A DNA stretch of 64,000 bases, from contig NZ_JH992947.1 of NCBI RefSeq assembly GCF_000315485.1, positions 62,001-126,000 on the forward strand. The letters run 5' to 3'. Below the pieces are notes generated by a model, which saw nothing but the letters and a program-made list of their open reading frames with translations, made no database searches and was not told the DNA's origin. This document shows positions 26,501-35,349 of the stretch, in pieces. The stretch comes from Bacteroides oleiciplenus YIT 12058 (GTDB taxonomy: Bacteria; Bacteroidota; Bacteroidia; Bacteroidales; Bacteroidaceae). A program made the translations under genes and the position numbers. Position 1 is the stretch's first letter, and each line of letters opens with the position of its first letter.

Positions 26501-27523
26501 TTGTTATTGGTATGGAAACTTGTCCATATGCACAAGGGAAAGATAAACTTCAGTAGTACCGAAGGTAAGGGTTCTTGTATCAAGGTTACATTCCCTAAGG
26601 GAGAGAAGCATTATCGCAAAGCGATTCACACTCCGAAGCCGGGAAGTGAAAAGGTGGTTTATGCAGAATCGGGAGTGCCTAAGAATATTCCGCCCAGCAC
26701 CGTTTACGAAAGTGCCCAACAGCAGCAACAGAATGGCGACCTTCCGAAAATTCTCATCGTTGAAGACAATGATGAGTTGAGGGAATATCTGCGTAATACA
26801 TTATCGGACAGCTATAATATACAAGTATGCAATGATGGTAAACCGGCGCTTGATATAGTCAAAGAATATATGCCCGACATGATTATTTCGGATATTATGA
26901 TGCCCGAAATGCGTGGAGATGAATTGTGTCATATATTAAAGAATGATATTGAAACGTCACATATTCCTATCATATTACTTACGGCACTGAATAATGACCG
27001 GAACATCATTGAAGGGCTGAAGACCGGAGCGGACGAGTATATAGTGAAACCTTTCAATATAGGTATTCTTCGTGCTACAATTGCCAACATACTCACCAAC
27101 CGTTCCTTGCTACGGCACAAATATGCCAATCTGGAAGATGAAGAAGATGACGCTACTTGTCTCAACTGCTCCACCGATCTTGACTGGAAATTCATATCTT
27201 CCGTCAAGAAGAATGTAGAGGAGAATATAGATAATGCCGCCCTCAATGTAGAAATGCTCTGTGCCCTGCTGAATATGAGTCGCACCAGTTTCTATAATAA
27301 AATAAAAGCTCTGACCGACCAGGCCCCGGCGGATTATATCCGACTGATTCGTCTGAAACGTGCAGCACAGTTACTGAAAGAGCAACAGCACAGCATAACA
27401 GAAGTTGCAGAAATGACAGGATTCAGCGATGCGAAGTACTTCCGTGAAGTATTCAAGAAACATTTCAATGTCAGTCCGAGCCAATATGCGAAACAAAAAG
27501 AAGATAATAATGATGATAAATAA
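23519..27523 (+). CDS. Hybrid two-component system sensor/regulator with two-blade propeller sensor domain
   Basis: 1334 aa, typical size for Bacteroides HTCS. It has a signal peptide (1-19), repeated Reg_prop beta-propeller blades over about 22-690 (WFATNNGISLY, MWIGTATGLNLLD), a Y_Y_Y domain (about 695-765) and a membrane helix at about 772-797. The histidine kinase has His815 in AHDIRTPLT and the ATPase motifs DTGIGIP and GSGIGLLL. A receiver domain carries Asp1125 in ISDIMMPEM, and a C-terminal AraC-type DNA-binding domain spans about 1225-1330. These proteins normally sense glycan fragments and drive a neighbouring SusC/SusD locus. None is present here; the next genes are chromate transporters 6 bases away. 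The ligand and regulon are unknown. Confidence 0.92.
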   Translation: MRKFVLSFLFIYISSLCIAQTYKYLGVEDGLSNRRVYAIQKGPKGYMWFLTHNGIDRYDGKDFKQYRLIDSDIEVNSMLNLSWLYVGVDGTLWEIGKKGRVFRYDSKHDRFQFVYKLPDEVVKGNPSPVSYGFIDTNNVVWLCYEEALYLYDTQSGKTTVIKNQIGESITDIEQIDPEHYFIGTDDGIHHAELKDNILSLSPCEKLDNLKMQVNELYFHKESRKLFVGTFQRGVYAYDMNLHQTIKLNAGLEDVSITRIKAFNDKEILIATDGAGVYKMNVETYKCEPYIVADYNSYNAMNGNSIYDFYVDGDRIWMANYPIGITVRNNQYTSYQWIKHSVGNKQSLINDQVNAIVEDYDGDLWFATNNGISLYVTKNQQWHSFLSVFDNTSLTKNHVFISLCEISPGIIWAGGYSSGIYQIDKNRMKAEFFTPATFSGSDIRPDKYIRSIMKSSDGSIWSGGYYNLKQINFQTKEIRLYPGLNGITDIKEKDEQHMWIGTATGLNLLDKETGKYQYIAMPIESFYINALYQDKDGLLYIGTSNSGLLIYNHKKKSFEHFHKDNCALISNNIYTILSDGDKNILLSTENSLTSYYPTAKVFHNWTKEQGLKSDHFNSTSGTLRKNGDFILGSTDGAIEFDKDMMIPRNYKYQMVFSDLRVFYQTVYPGDESSPLEMDIDETKTLKLKYNQNIFSLKVSSINYDYPSLLLYSWKLDGFYDGWSRPEKDCLIRFTNLNPGKYTLRVRTISSEDRRVVLEERSMDIVIEQPIWLSLWALLFYAAVVAAIAIIALRVIILRKQRKASDEKIRFFINTAHDIRTPLTLIKAPLEELYEKENLTPDGRSNMNTAIRNVNALLRLTTNLINFERADTYSGSLYVSEYELSTYMEEMINAFRAYADVKRVSLTYESNFRYMNIWLDKDKMDSILKNLISNALKYTPEGGSVHIFTAETEDSWSVEVKDTGIGIPASEQKKLFKIHFRGSNAINSKVTGSGIGLLLVWKLVHMHKGKINFSSTEGKGSCIKVTFPKGEKHYRKAIHTPKPGSEKVVYAESGVPKNIPPSTVYESAQQQQQNGDLPKILIVEDNDELREYLRNTLSDSYNIQVCNDGKPALDIVKEYMPDMIISDIMMPEMRGDELCHILKNDIETSHIPIILLTALNNDRNIIEGLKTGADEYIVKPFNIGILRATIANILTNRSLLRHKYANLEDEEDDATCLNCSTDLDWKFISSVKKNVEENIDNAALNVEMLCALLNMSRTSFYNKIKALTDQAPADYIRLIRLKRAAQLLKEQQHSITEVAEMTGFSDAKYFREVFKKHFNVSPSQYAKQKEDNNDDK

Positions 27524-27529
27524 GAGAAC

Positions 27530-28066
27530 ATGAATATTTACCTTGAGGCGTTCGGCCTCTTTTCCAAAATAGGAGTTTTCACTATCGGAGGCGGTTACGC
27601 GATGGTACCACTGATAGAGGAAGAAATTGTAGATAAACGGAAATGGATTGCCAAAGACGACTTTATTGATTTACTCGCTATTTCCCAATCAACGCCCGGT
27701 ATCCTTGCGGTTAATATTTCCATTTTTATCGGATATAAGTTACGGGGCTTTCGTGGAAGTTTAGTCACTACTTTAGGCACAATTCTGCCTTCTTTCTTCA
27801 TTATACTTGCCATAGCGATGTTCTTCCATAACTTCAAGGATAATGTGATTGTAGAACGTATCTTCAAAGGGATTCGTCCGGCAGTAGTCGCACTTATAGC
27901 AGCTCCTACATTCAGCATGGCGAAATCTGCTAAGATTAGCCGCTACAACATCTGGATACCTGTGGTATCTGCCCTGATTATCTGGTTGTTCGGCTTCTCT
28001 CCTATCTGGGTCATCATCATTGCCGGAGTGGGAGGATACTTTTACGGAAGGCTACGCCGTTCGTAA
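27530..28066 (+). CDS. Chromate transporter, half-size (ChrA N-half type)
   Basis: 178 aa with about five to six membrane helices. The family motifs FSKIGVFTIGGGYAMVPLIE and ISQSTPGILAVN near the start, and the RPAVVALI stretch near residue 115, identify a CHR-domain protein. It is one of a pair of short-chain CHR genes, as in bacteria where ChrA is made from two half-size chains of opposite topology. The start is 6 bases after the hybrid two-component gene, so they are probably co-transcribed. Chromate efflux is the known role of full ChrA; the gut substrate is uncertain (sulfate or another oxyanion is possible). Confidence 0.88.
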   Translation: MNIYLEAFGLFSKIGVFTIGGGYAMVPLIEEEIVDKRKWIAKDDFIDLLAISQSTPGILAVNISIFIGYKLRGFRGSLVTTLGTILPSFFIILAIAMFFHNFKDNVIVERIFKGIRPAVVALIAAPTFSMAKSAKISRYNIWIPVVSALIIWLFGFSPIWVIIIAGVGGYFYGRLRRS

Positions 28067-28142
28067 ATTAAAAATTGAGAATTGAAAATTAAAAATTGGC
28101 TGCGCATCAACAACTAATAATTAATAACTAATAACTGTTTCC
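28067..28142. repeat. AT-rich simple repeats between the two chromate transporter halves
   Basis: The 76-base gap contains two near-identical runs, AATTAAAAATTGAGAATTG and AATTAAAAATTGG, then three TAATAA-type units. This non-coding spacer shows the two halves are separate genes rather than one frameshifted gene. Confidence 0.5.
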
Positions 28143-28691
28143 ATGCTTTATTTCCAGTTGTTTTATACCTTCTTCAAAATAGGACTGTTTGGTTTTGGCG
28201 GTGGATACGCCATGCTTTCAATGATACAGGGTGAAGTAGTCACCCGCTACGGATGGCTGTCGCCTCAGGAGTTTACGGATATTGTGGCTATCAGCCAGAT
28301 GACACCGGGACCTATCGGAATCAATTCGGCAACATATGTAGGCTTCACGGCTACGGGAAATGTGTGGGGTTCCATTATTGCTACGGTTGCTGTAGTATTT
28401 CCTTCGTTCATATTGATGCTGGCTATCAGTAAATTCTTTCTAAAATACCAGAAACATCCCGCAGTAGAGGCAGTATTCAGCGGACTGCGTCCGGCTGTGG
28501 TAGGGCTTTTGGCGTCAGCGGCACTAGTACTGATGAATACAGAAAACTTCAGTTCGCCTAAGGAAGATATGTACGCATTTATTATCAGTTGCATCATCTT
28601 CCTGGTGGCTTTTGTGGGAACCAGAAAGTATAAAGTCAATCCGATTGTGATGATTATAGCCTGTGGAATAGCAGGACTGATACTGTATTAA
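28143..28691 (+). CDS. Chromate transporter, half-size (second of pair)
   Basis: 182 aa with about six membrane helices and the same CHR motifs as its neighbour: FKIGLFGFGGGYAMLSMIQG, ISQMTPGPIGIN and a second RPAVVGLL stretch near residue 119. It pairs with the gene ending at 28066 to make a two-chain transporter. Both halves have intact starts and stops. The stop is followed by a hairpin shared with the convergent GHL10 gene. Confidence 0.88.
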   Translation: MLYFQLFYTFFKIGLFGFGGGYAMLSMIQGEVVTRYGWLSPQEFTDIVAISQMTPGPIGINSATYVGFTATGNVWGSIIATVAVVFPSFILMLAISKFFLKYQKHPAVEAVFSGLRPAVVGLLASAALVLMNTENFSSPKEDMYAFIISCIIFLVAFVGTRKYKVNPIVMIIACGIAGLILY

Positions 28692-28746
28692 AAGAGTGTG
28701 CTTTATTCGAGCAAATGTTTATTCGCCCGGATAAAGCAACACTTTG
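28692..28746. terminator. Bidirectional terminator between convergent genes
   Basis: AGTGTGCTTTATTCG pairs with CGGATAAAGCAACACT with one bulge and one mismatch. It lies between the chromate transporter and the GHL10 gene. Confidence 0.65.
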
Positions 28747-28757
28747 ATATATCTTCC

Positions 28758-30263
28758 TTATAATTTCACCTTTTTAGCCACTGTTTTTGATTCATTATGC
28801 AGTCGGTCGAGTGCCGTCACCACATAACGGTATTTAGTCTTGCCATCCTCATATGGCAACTTATAGAAGTTATCCCGCGTAATGGCTATGATATGAGCAG
28901 GATTACTGATGTCCACTTTCTCTTTAGCATCGAAACGGTAGACTACATATTGTACGGCACGATTCATTTCATCCTTATACTTCGGCTCTGTCCAGAACAG
29001 GATGTACCCATCGGCTGTCCACACAGGTTTCACCTTACGCACTTTGGACGGTGCCTCATTATCCATGAATTCGAATACAGGCGGTAGAGCAGGATACTTA
29101 TGATATTCAGCAATCAGAGCGTCACGATACTTCCCGGCATTCTCCACCACAGCGCTGGCAGGCCACTGGCAGCTTCCGCCAATCGTCTGATAAGCACGCT
29201 GCAACGCCATCTTGCGGGGTAATTGATTTATGGATGGATTCTGTGGATCAGCATTCTGCACCGTATTCATAACAGATTGCCCGATGAACAAAGGACGATT
29301 CTCCGTATTCTTCGCCCACCACTTCACCAATGTCTCATAATCAGCTGCCGGATGGCCAATATGCCAATATATTTGCGGAATGTTATAGTCTATCCAGCCT
29401 TCACGAGCCCAAAGGAGTACGTCGGCATAAAGGTCGTCATAGTTCTGCAATCCATTGGTTTTGCTACCTAGCGGATCACTTTTCTCATTGCGATAGATGC
29501 CGAATGGAGAAACACCGAATTTAACCCATGGCTTCAGTTCACGCACCGTCTCGTGTATTTTCTTTATCAATACATTGACATTACTGCGCCGCCAGTCTGC
29601 TTTATTGGAGAAACCACCGCCATAACGGGCAAAACTGGCATCGTCCGGAAAGTCGACTCCCGGTTTAGGATAGGGGTAAAAATAATCATCCATGTGAATA
29701 GCATCCACATCATAACGGGATACAATATCAGTCACCACCTTGCAGATATGATTGCGACTTTCGGGCAATGCCGGATCGAAATAGAGCTGATCGCCATAAG
29801 TTACAAACCATTCGGGATGCTTCCTATAGATATGAATAGGAGAAAGTTCGTTTTTCAAAGAAGTCTTCACACGATAAGGATTAATCCAGGCATGAAACTC
29901 CATACACCGTTTATGACATTCTTCAATCATAAATTGCATCGGATCCCAGTAAGGCTTCGGAGCCTCGCCTTGCACACCTGTCAGAAAACGACTCCACGGT
30001 TCATATTGCGAAGCGTACAATGCGTCTGCTTCGGGGCGCACCTGAAAAATAATGGCGTTGATACCAGCTTCTTGCAAGGAGTTCAACTGATTTATCAGAG
30101 TTTGCTTCAGCTTTTCGGTAGGAACTCCGCGGAACTGTCCGTTAACGGCTTGTATCCATGCCGCACGAAATTCACGTTTAGGATATCTCTCAGATTGTGA
30201 TTGCGCCGCAACTCCCAAAGAAAGGAGCAAGGCACATACGCATAAAAAGGTTCTCAGTTTCAT
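28758..30263 (-). CDS. GHL10-type glycoside hydrolase (DUF187), exported
   Basis: 501 aa with a signal peptide (1-20, ending in VAAQ). The DUF187/GHL10 TIM-barrel runs over about 30-370 (FRAAWIQAVNG, INAIIFQVRPEADALY, DVDAIHMDDYFYPYP). A fibronectin-type-III-like module (about 400-500) follows. The barrel Asp/Glu residues after beta-strands 4 and 6 (HMDDYFY, PQIYWH context) are kept. The substrate is unproven for this family; related proteins act on glycans or peptidoglycan-linked sugars. It follows a TPR histidine kinase by 19 bases, so the kinase and the enzyme are probably co-expressed. A paralogue lies at 37656-39131. Confidence 0.87.
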   Translation of the reverse strand: MKLRTFLCVCALLLSLGVAAQSQSERYPKREFRAAWIQAVNGQFRGVPTEKLKQTLINQLNSLQEAGINAIIFQVRPEADALYASQYEPWSRFLTGVQGEAPKPYWDPMQFMIEECHKRCMEFHAWINPYRVKTSLKNELSPIHIYRKHPEWFVTYGDQLYFDPALPESRNHICKVVTDIVSRYDVDAIHMDDYFYPYPKPGVDFPDDASFARYGGGFSNKADWRRSNVNVLIKKIHETVRELKPWVKFGVSPFGIYRNEKSDPLGSKTNGLQNYDDLYADVLLWAREGWIDYNIPQIYWHIGHPAADYETLVKWWAKNTENRPLFIGQSVMNTVQNADPQNPSINQLPRKMALQRAYQTIGGSCQWPASAVVENAGKYRDALIAEYHKYPALPPVFEFMDNEAPSKVRKVKPVWTADGYILFWTEPKYKDEMNRAVQYVVYRFDAKEKVDISNPAHIIAITRDNFYKLPYEDGKTKYRYVVTALDRLHNESKTVAKKVKL

Positions 30264-30282
30264 TCTTAAAGTCTAATTATTT

Positions 30283-32229
30283 TTAGTGATTGCTATTGAT
30301 AGGCCATTCTACAATGACACGGGTACCTTTGGTATAGGCAGCATCCAGATAAATTTTTCCGTTCACAATATCCATTACCTGACGGGCGATGGAAAGTCCC
30401 AGACCAGTACCAGGGGTAAAGGTATCCACTTTAAAGAAGCGTTCGAACACAGTATCTCTATATTGCGAATCGATACCGATACCTGTATCTTCTAAAATAA
30501 GGCGCACAAGGTTATGGGCTTTGTCTTCCTCACACCGCAAACTGATGACACCTTTTTCTGTAAACTTCACAGCATTGTCCAGCAAAAGAGAAAGCACACG
30601 CTTCATCCAGGCACGAACAGTCAGAACCACAGGAGCTTCCGGAGATGGTATCCACTGCATTTCCACCCCTTCTTTCTGTTTGCCACCGAATGTATCCACA
30701 CATTCAAGACAACAAGCATTGACATCAACCGCTTCTTTAGGCATATCCGCTGTCTGCGAATCCATATCGGCTATATCAATGATATTATCTATCAAACCCA
30801 GCAGATACGCACTGTTTCTCTCCACCTGTTCGGAATATTCACGGGCTTCTTCAACATTCAACCCTTCTTCGGCAAGTAGAGCAGAGAAACCTACCACAGA
30901 ATTAAGCGGAGTACGCAATTCGTGAGTGACGTGTTGAATGAACGAACTCTTGATACGGCTCATCTTCTGTATTTCCTTACGGGCAGCATCCAATTTCCGA
31001 TTCATGGAAAGGGTGCGAACATAAAGATAAGTGACCAGTAAAAGCAGTATCAAAATTACGCAACTTGCTGTAAATACAAGCACCAGGCGTTCGCGATTCA
31101 TCTTATCACTCAGTTCCAGTTTTTCCATCTTCAGACGGTCTACCTCAAACTGAGCGGTATATTTGTTCAATTGCTCATCCATTTCTGCTGTACGGACAGA
31201 ATCATTCAGCTGGCCATACTCAGCAAAGGCACGGCAAGCTTCCTTATAATTTCCAATCTGTTCCAGCATAATGGCTTTCTGACGATAATTGCCTGGATAA
31301 TAATTTCCCAGTGAGTTCTGATAATCAATCAGCGAATCCATGTAGGATACAGCAGTACGTATATCTCCTAGTATCTGGCTACACATAAGTTTGTAACCAA
31401 ACCAACTCTCAGGAGAAATATCTTCTTTATGCTTACGGTAATAAGTATCAGCTTCTTTCACATAAGATTCTGCGGCTGCTTTGCCTTTTGTTCCTAAAGC
31501 GCCAATGACACGAAACTGATAATAACGCATATGCAAAGCCGCTCCTATCCCGTAATTTTTATTTTCGGTGGTTTTCTTCAATTGTTCCAGCCTATCCAGA
31601 TAAGGAATGGCATCAGCATAAGCCTGACGCGCCAAATAGGTTTGAATGATATTAAGAGAGACAACGTAAGCATCACGATAGTATTTACCCTCCTCAAAGT
31701 GTTTCAAAGCACTATCATAGTATTCCAGACAAAGTTTTACATTCTGGCCGAATATACGGTGATTATAACCTATACACATTTCACCGGATGCCATACCATA
31801 TTTATCTTTCCGTTTCTCGGCATCCTTGGACAGCAATTCCGTTTCCCGCATTGCCTCCTCCTGCATACCTTTCTCCGTCATCCGCTGAATATACTGCCGC
31901 CATGCCTGATAGCGATCGGTATTGCGGTGGCAACGGTCTGCCCAGTCCATGTATTCGTAGGTAATCAGACGCAAGCTGTCAATATTGCCCAAATCATAAT
32001 AGTGGCTCGCAATACAAGCATAAGCATCAGCAATCTGTGTCGTGTCTTTCTGTTCTTTCGCCAATTCCAGAAAACGCGTGCCCAAAGGAAGAAAATCCGG
32101 TTTGCCAGCAGCTTTTCGTGCACTGTCGGCAAATGACTTCAAATCAATGGTCTCTTGTCCGATGATTGTCTCGAAACAACAGAACAAGCATACCAAAGTT
32201 GCATAGAAGCATAATCGGGGGTATCGCAT
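30283..32229 (-). CDS. TPR-containing membrane sensor histidine kinase
   Basis: 648 aa. It has a signal peptide (about 1-24) and periplasmic TPR-like helical repeats across about 30-360. One membrane helix lies at about 378-398. The kinase core carries the phosphoacceptor His436 in THELRTPLN and an HATPase with DTGIGID and the GTGLGLSIA lid. No receiver or DNA-binding domain is fused, and no partner regulator gene is adjacent, so its response regulator must lie elsewhere. The GHL10 gene follows by 19 bases. The signal sensed is unknown. Confidence 0.88.
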   Translation of the reverse strand: MRYPRLCFYATLVCLFCCFETIIGQETIDLKSFADSARKAAGKPDFLPLGTRFLELAKEQKDTTQIADAYACIASHYYDLGNIDSLRLITYEYMDWADRCHRNTDRYQAWRQYIQRMTEKGMQEEAMRETELLSKDAEKRKDKYGMASGEMCIGYNHRIFGQNVKLCLEYYDSALKHFEEGKYYRDAYVVSLNIIQTYLARQAYADAIPYLDRLEQLKKTTENKNYGIGAALHMRYYQFRVIGALGTKGKAAAESYVKEADTYYRKHKEDISPESWFGYKLMCSQILGDIRTAVSYMDSLIDYQNSLGNYYPGNYRQKAIMLEQIGNYKEACRAFAEYGQLNDSVRTAEMDEQLNKYTAQFEVDRLKMEKLELSDKMNRERLVLVFTASCVILILLLLVTYLYVRTLSMNRKLDAARKEIQKMSRIKSSFIQHVTHELRTPLNSVVGFSALLAEEGLNVEEAREYSEQVERNSAYLLGLIDNIIDIADMDSQTADMPKEAVDVNACCLECVDTFGGKQKEGVEMQWIPSPEAPVVLTVRAWMKRVLSLLLDNAVKFTEKGVISLRCEEDKAHNLVRLILEDTGIGIDSQYRDTVFERFFKVDTFTPGTGLGLSIARQVMDIVNGKIYLDAAYTKGTRVIVEWPINSNH

Positions 32230-32353
32230 AAGGATATTTGTTTTAAAAAAATCGCATAAAAATAATGCTTTTCCTGCTTGTATATCAGTAACTATTTAAA
32301 AGTATAACAAATCTTAACCTGCCAATCATTGTACATATTTGAACGACAGTGAT

Positions 32354-32361
32354 TATCTTTG
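32354..32361 (+). promoter_or_regulatory. Putative -7 box for uvrA
   Basis: TATCTTTG fits TAnnTTTG and lies 31 bases before the chosen ATG at 32393. The upstream -33 is weak (ATTG at 32328). Confidence 0.45.
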
Positions 32362-32392
32362 TAGCTTGTAATTCACTTTAGTGACTCTGATT

Positions 32393-35167
32393 ATGACAAA
32401 AAACAACTCCATACTTATCAAAGGCGCACGCGTCAATAACCTGAAAAATATAGACGTAGAAATTCCCCGTAACAGGCTTGTCGTCATCACCGGACTATCC
32501 GGCTCGGGCAAATCATCCCTGGCGTTCGACACGCTGTATGCCGAGGGTCAACGCCGCTATGTAGAAAGCCTCAGCAGTTATGCCCGTCAGTTCCTGGGAC
32601 GTATGAGTAAGCCGGAATGTGACTTTATAAAGGGAATTCCGCCTGCCATCGCTATTGAGCAGAAGGTGAGCAGCCGCAATCCGCGTTCCACAGTCGGTAC
32701 CTCTACTGAGATCTACGAATACCTGCGTTTGCTGTATGCCCGCATCGGACGAACATTCAGTCCCGTAAGCGGAGAAGAAGTAAAAAAACATTCCACCGAG
32801 GATATTGTAAACTGTATGTTGAGCTATCCGGAAGGAACAAGATATACTGTGCTGGCTCCGATATTGCTGCGCGAAGGACGCACGATGAAGCAACAACTGG
32901 ACATTGATATGAAACAGGGTTTCAACCGCCTCGAAGTGAACGGCGAGATGGTACGTATCGACGAATACCAGCCGAAAGAAAACGATATGGTTTTCCTACT
33001 GATAGACCGTATGGTGGCATCTAAAGAGAAAGATGCAATCAGTCGTCTGACAGATTCTGCCGAAACAGCTATGTACGAGGGGGACGGTGCCTGTCTGCTG
33101 CGCTTCTATCAGACCGATGGAACGACCAGCCTCTACCGTTTCAGCACGAAGTTCGAAGCCGATGGGATCACTTTTGAAGAACCGAACGACCAGATGTTCT
33201 CTTTCAACTCCCCCATCGGAGCCTGCCCTGAGTGCGAAGGTTTCGGTAAGGTTATCGGCATCGACGAGCACTTGGTGGTGCCCAACCGTTCGCTATCTGT
33301 CTATGACGGCGCCGTGGTGTGCTGGCGTGGCGAGGTGATGGGTGAATGGAAAGACATGGTGATACGTGGCGCCGAGAAAGCGGGACTCCCTATCTTCACT
33401 CCCTATTTCGAGTTGACGGACGAACAACGCCGGATGTTATGGGAAGGCACCCCTTACTTTCAGGGAATCAATGCCTTCTTTAAGATGGTACAAGAAAATC
33501 AGTACAAGATACAATACCGCGTGATGCTGGCTCGTTACCGTGGCAAAACACTTTGTCCAAAGTGCCACGGCACTCGTCTGAAACCTGAAGCCGGTTATGT
33601 ACGGGTGGGTGGACGTAACATTTCCGAGCTTGTGGACCTGCCCATTACAGAATTGAAGACCTTCTTCGATAACCTGAAACTGGATAAACATGATACGGAA
33701 GTTGCCACCCGCATTCTGACGGAAATCAATAGCCGCATCCGCTTCCTGCTCGACGTAGGTTTAGGATACCTGACGCTGAACCGCCTCAGCAATTCGCTTT
33801 CGGGTGGTGAGAGCCAGCGCATCAATCTTGCCACATCATTGGGTAGCAGCCTGGTAGGTTCGCTTTATATTCTCGATGAGCCGAGTATCGGACTACATAG
33901 CCGTGATACCGACAAACTGATACATGTGCTGCGCCAATTACAGCAACTGGGCAATACGGTGGTCATCGTGGAGCATGATGAAGAGATTATCCGTGCAGCG
34001 GATTACATTATAGATATCGGTCCGAAAGCCGGACGCCTGGGTGGACAAGTGGTTTACCAGGGAGACATGAAGGATTTGCAACCGGGTAGTGACAGTTACA
34101 CCGTCCGCTATCTGCTGGGCGAGGAAGAGATTCCCGTTCCGGAGCATCGCCGCCCGTGGAACAACTATATTGAACTGACCGGAGCACGAGAGAACAATCT
34201 GAAAGGTGTAAATGTACGTTTTCCACTGAACGTGATGACCGTGGTGACCGGTGTCAGTGGTTCAGGAAAAAGTACGTTGGTACGCGACATCTTTTTCCGT
34301 GCCCTGAAGCGCGAACTGGATGAATGTAGTGAGCGCCCAGGCGAATTCGCCTCTATCGGTGGCGATCTTCAAAATCTGCGAAATGTGGAATTCGTAGACC
34401 AGAACCCTATCGGTAAATCCAGCCGTTCAAACCCGGTGACTTACCTTAAAGCTTACGACGAAATCCGCAAACTGTGGGCAGAGCAACCGCTTGCCAAACA
34501 GATGGGTTACAGCGCCGGGCATTTCTCATTCAACAGTGAGGGTGGACGTTGCGAAGAGTGTAAGGGAGATGGAACCATCACCGTAGAGATGCAGTTCATG
34601 GCCGATCTTGTACTGGAATGTGAGACATGTCACGGCAAACGCTTCAAAGCCGATACGCTGGAAGTGAAGTTCCACGACGTCAACATATATGATGTGCTGG
34701 AAATGACCGTCAACCAGGCTGTGGAGTTCTTCACCAAGCACGGACAGAAGAAAATCGTGAAAAAGCTCGCTCCACTACAGGATGTGGGATTGGGCTATAT
34801 CAAACTGGGACAGTCCTCCTCCACCCTTTCCGGTGGTGAAAACCAACGCGTGAAGCTGGCTTACTATCTCAGTCAGGAAAAGGCGGACCCTACCATGTTC
34901 ATCTTCGACGAACCAACCACGGGATTGCACTTCCACGACATACGCAAACTGCTGGAAGCATTTGATGCCCTGATACTTCGCGGGCACTCCATCGTTATCA
35001 TCGAGCATAACATGGACGTCATTAAATGTGCCGACTATGTGATAGATCTCGGTCCGGAAGGTGGCGACAAAGGTGGAAATCTTGTTGCAGCAGGCACACC
35101 GGAAGAAGTGGCGAAATGCGCGGCAAGCTATACGGGACAATTTCTACAAGAAAAGTTACCCAGATAA
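32393..35167 (+). CDS. uvrA: Excinuclease ABC subunit A
   Basis: 924 aa from MTKNNS. UvrA is the damage-recognising ABC ATPase of nucleotide excision repair. Walker A of the first ATPase is GLSGSGKS (34-41) and of the second GVSGSGKST; the signatures are LSGGESQR and LSGGENQR. Both zinc modules are complete: CPEC...CPKC in the first half and CEEC...CETC in the second. An in-frame ATG four codons upstream (32381) is possible. Bacteroides genomes often carry more than one UvrA, and I cannot tell whether this is the main copy. It is convergent with an outer-membrane barrel gene. Confidence 0.93.
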   Translation: MTKNNSILIKGARVNNLKNIDVEIPRNRLVVITGLSGSGKSSLAFDTLYAEGQRRYVESLSSYARQFLGRMSKPECDFIKGIPPAIAIEQKVSSRNPRSTVGTSTEIYEYLRLLYARIGRTFSPVSGEEVKKHSTEDIVNCMLSYPEGTRYTVLAPILLREGRTMKQQLDIDMKQGFNRLEVNGEMVRIDEYQPKENDMVFLLIDRMVASKEKDAISRLTDSAETAMYEGDGACLLRFYQTDGTTSLYRFSTKFEADGITFEEPNDQMFSFNSPIGACPECEGFGKVIGIDEHLVVPNRSLSVYDGAVVCWRGEVMGEWKDMVIRGAEKAGLPIFTPYFELTDEQRRMLWEGTPYFQGINAFFKMVQENQYKIQYRVMLARYRGKTLCPKCHGTRLKPEAGYVRVGGRNISELVDLPITELKTFFDNLKLDKHDTEVATRILTEINSRIRFLLDVGLGYLTLNRLSNSLSGGESQRINLATSLGSSLVGSLYILDEPSIGLHSRDTDKLIHVLRQLQQLGNTVVIVEHDEEIIRAADYIIDIGPKAGRLGGQVVYQGDMKDLQPGSDSYTVRYLLGEEEIPVPEHRRPWNNYIELTGARENNLKGVNVRFPLNVMTVVTGVSGSGKSTLVRDIFFRALKRELDECSERPGEFASIGGDLQNLRNVEFVDQNPIGKSSRSNPVTYLKAYDEIRKLWAEQPLAKQMGYSAGHFSFNSEGGRCEECKGDGTITVEMQFMADLVLECETCHGKRFKADTLEVKFHDVNIYDVLEMTVNQAVEFFTKHGQKKIVKKLAPLQDVGLGYIKLGQSSSTLSGGENQRVKLAYYLSQEKADPTMFIFDEPTTGLHFHDIRKLLEAFDALILRGHSIVIIEHNMDVIKCADYVIDLGPEGGDKGGNLVAAGTPEEVAKCAASYTGQFLQEKLPR

Positions 35168-35212
35168 GTATAACAGATAGACAACTTGAGTTAAGCGCCT
35201 AAGGAATTAAGT

Positions 35213-35325
35213 AGCGAAAACTAATTCGTCCCTCCATAAGGAACTTTGCGTCCCCTTATGGAGGGACGAAAGGTTCCTTATGGAGGGACGAAAAGTTCTC
35301 TATGGTGGAACGCATTAGCTTTCGC
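35213..35325. terminator. Hairpin cluster B between convergent uvrA and barrel gene
   Basis: TTCGTCCCTCCATAAGG (35225-35241) pairs perfectly with CCTTATGGAGGGACGAA (35254-35270). A second perfect copy of the latter follows at 35276-35292 and a decayed one at about 35298-35312. An outer stem GCGAAAACTAAT / ATTAGCTTTCGC encloses the array. It probably terminates both genes, and the three same-word copies allow alternative foldings. Confidence 0.7.
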
Positions 35326-35349
35326 ACCGAATGCGCCTGTGTTTCGGCT

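Noticed and set aside
27530..28691. Two chromate transporter genes considered as one frameshifted gene
   Set aside because: Each half repeats the N-terminal CHR motif and has its own start and stop, with a 76-base non-coding spacer between them.
35225..35312. Regularly repeated 17-base word considered as a CRISPR array
   Set aside because: Copies alternate in orientation, have no uniform spacers, and no cas genes are near.
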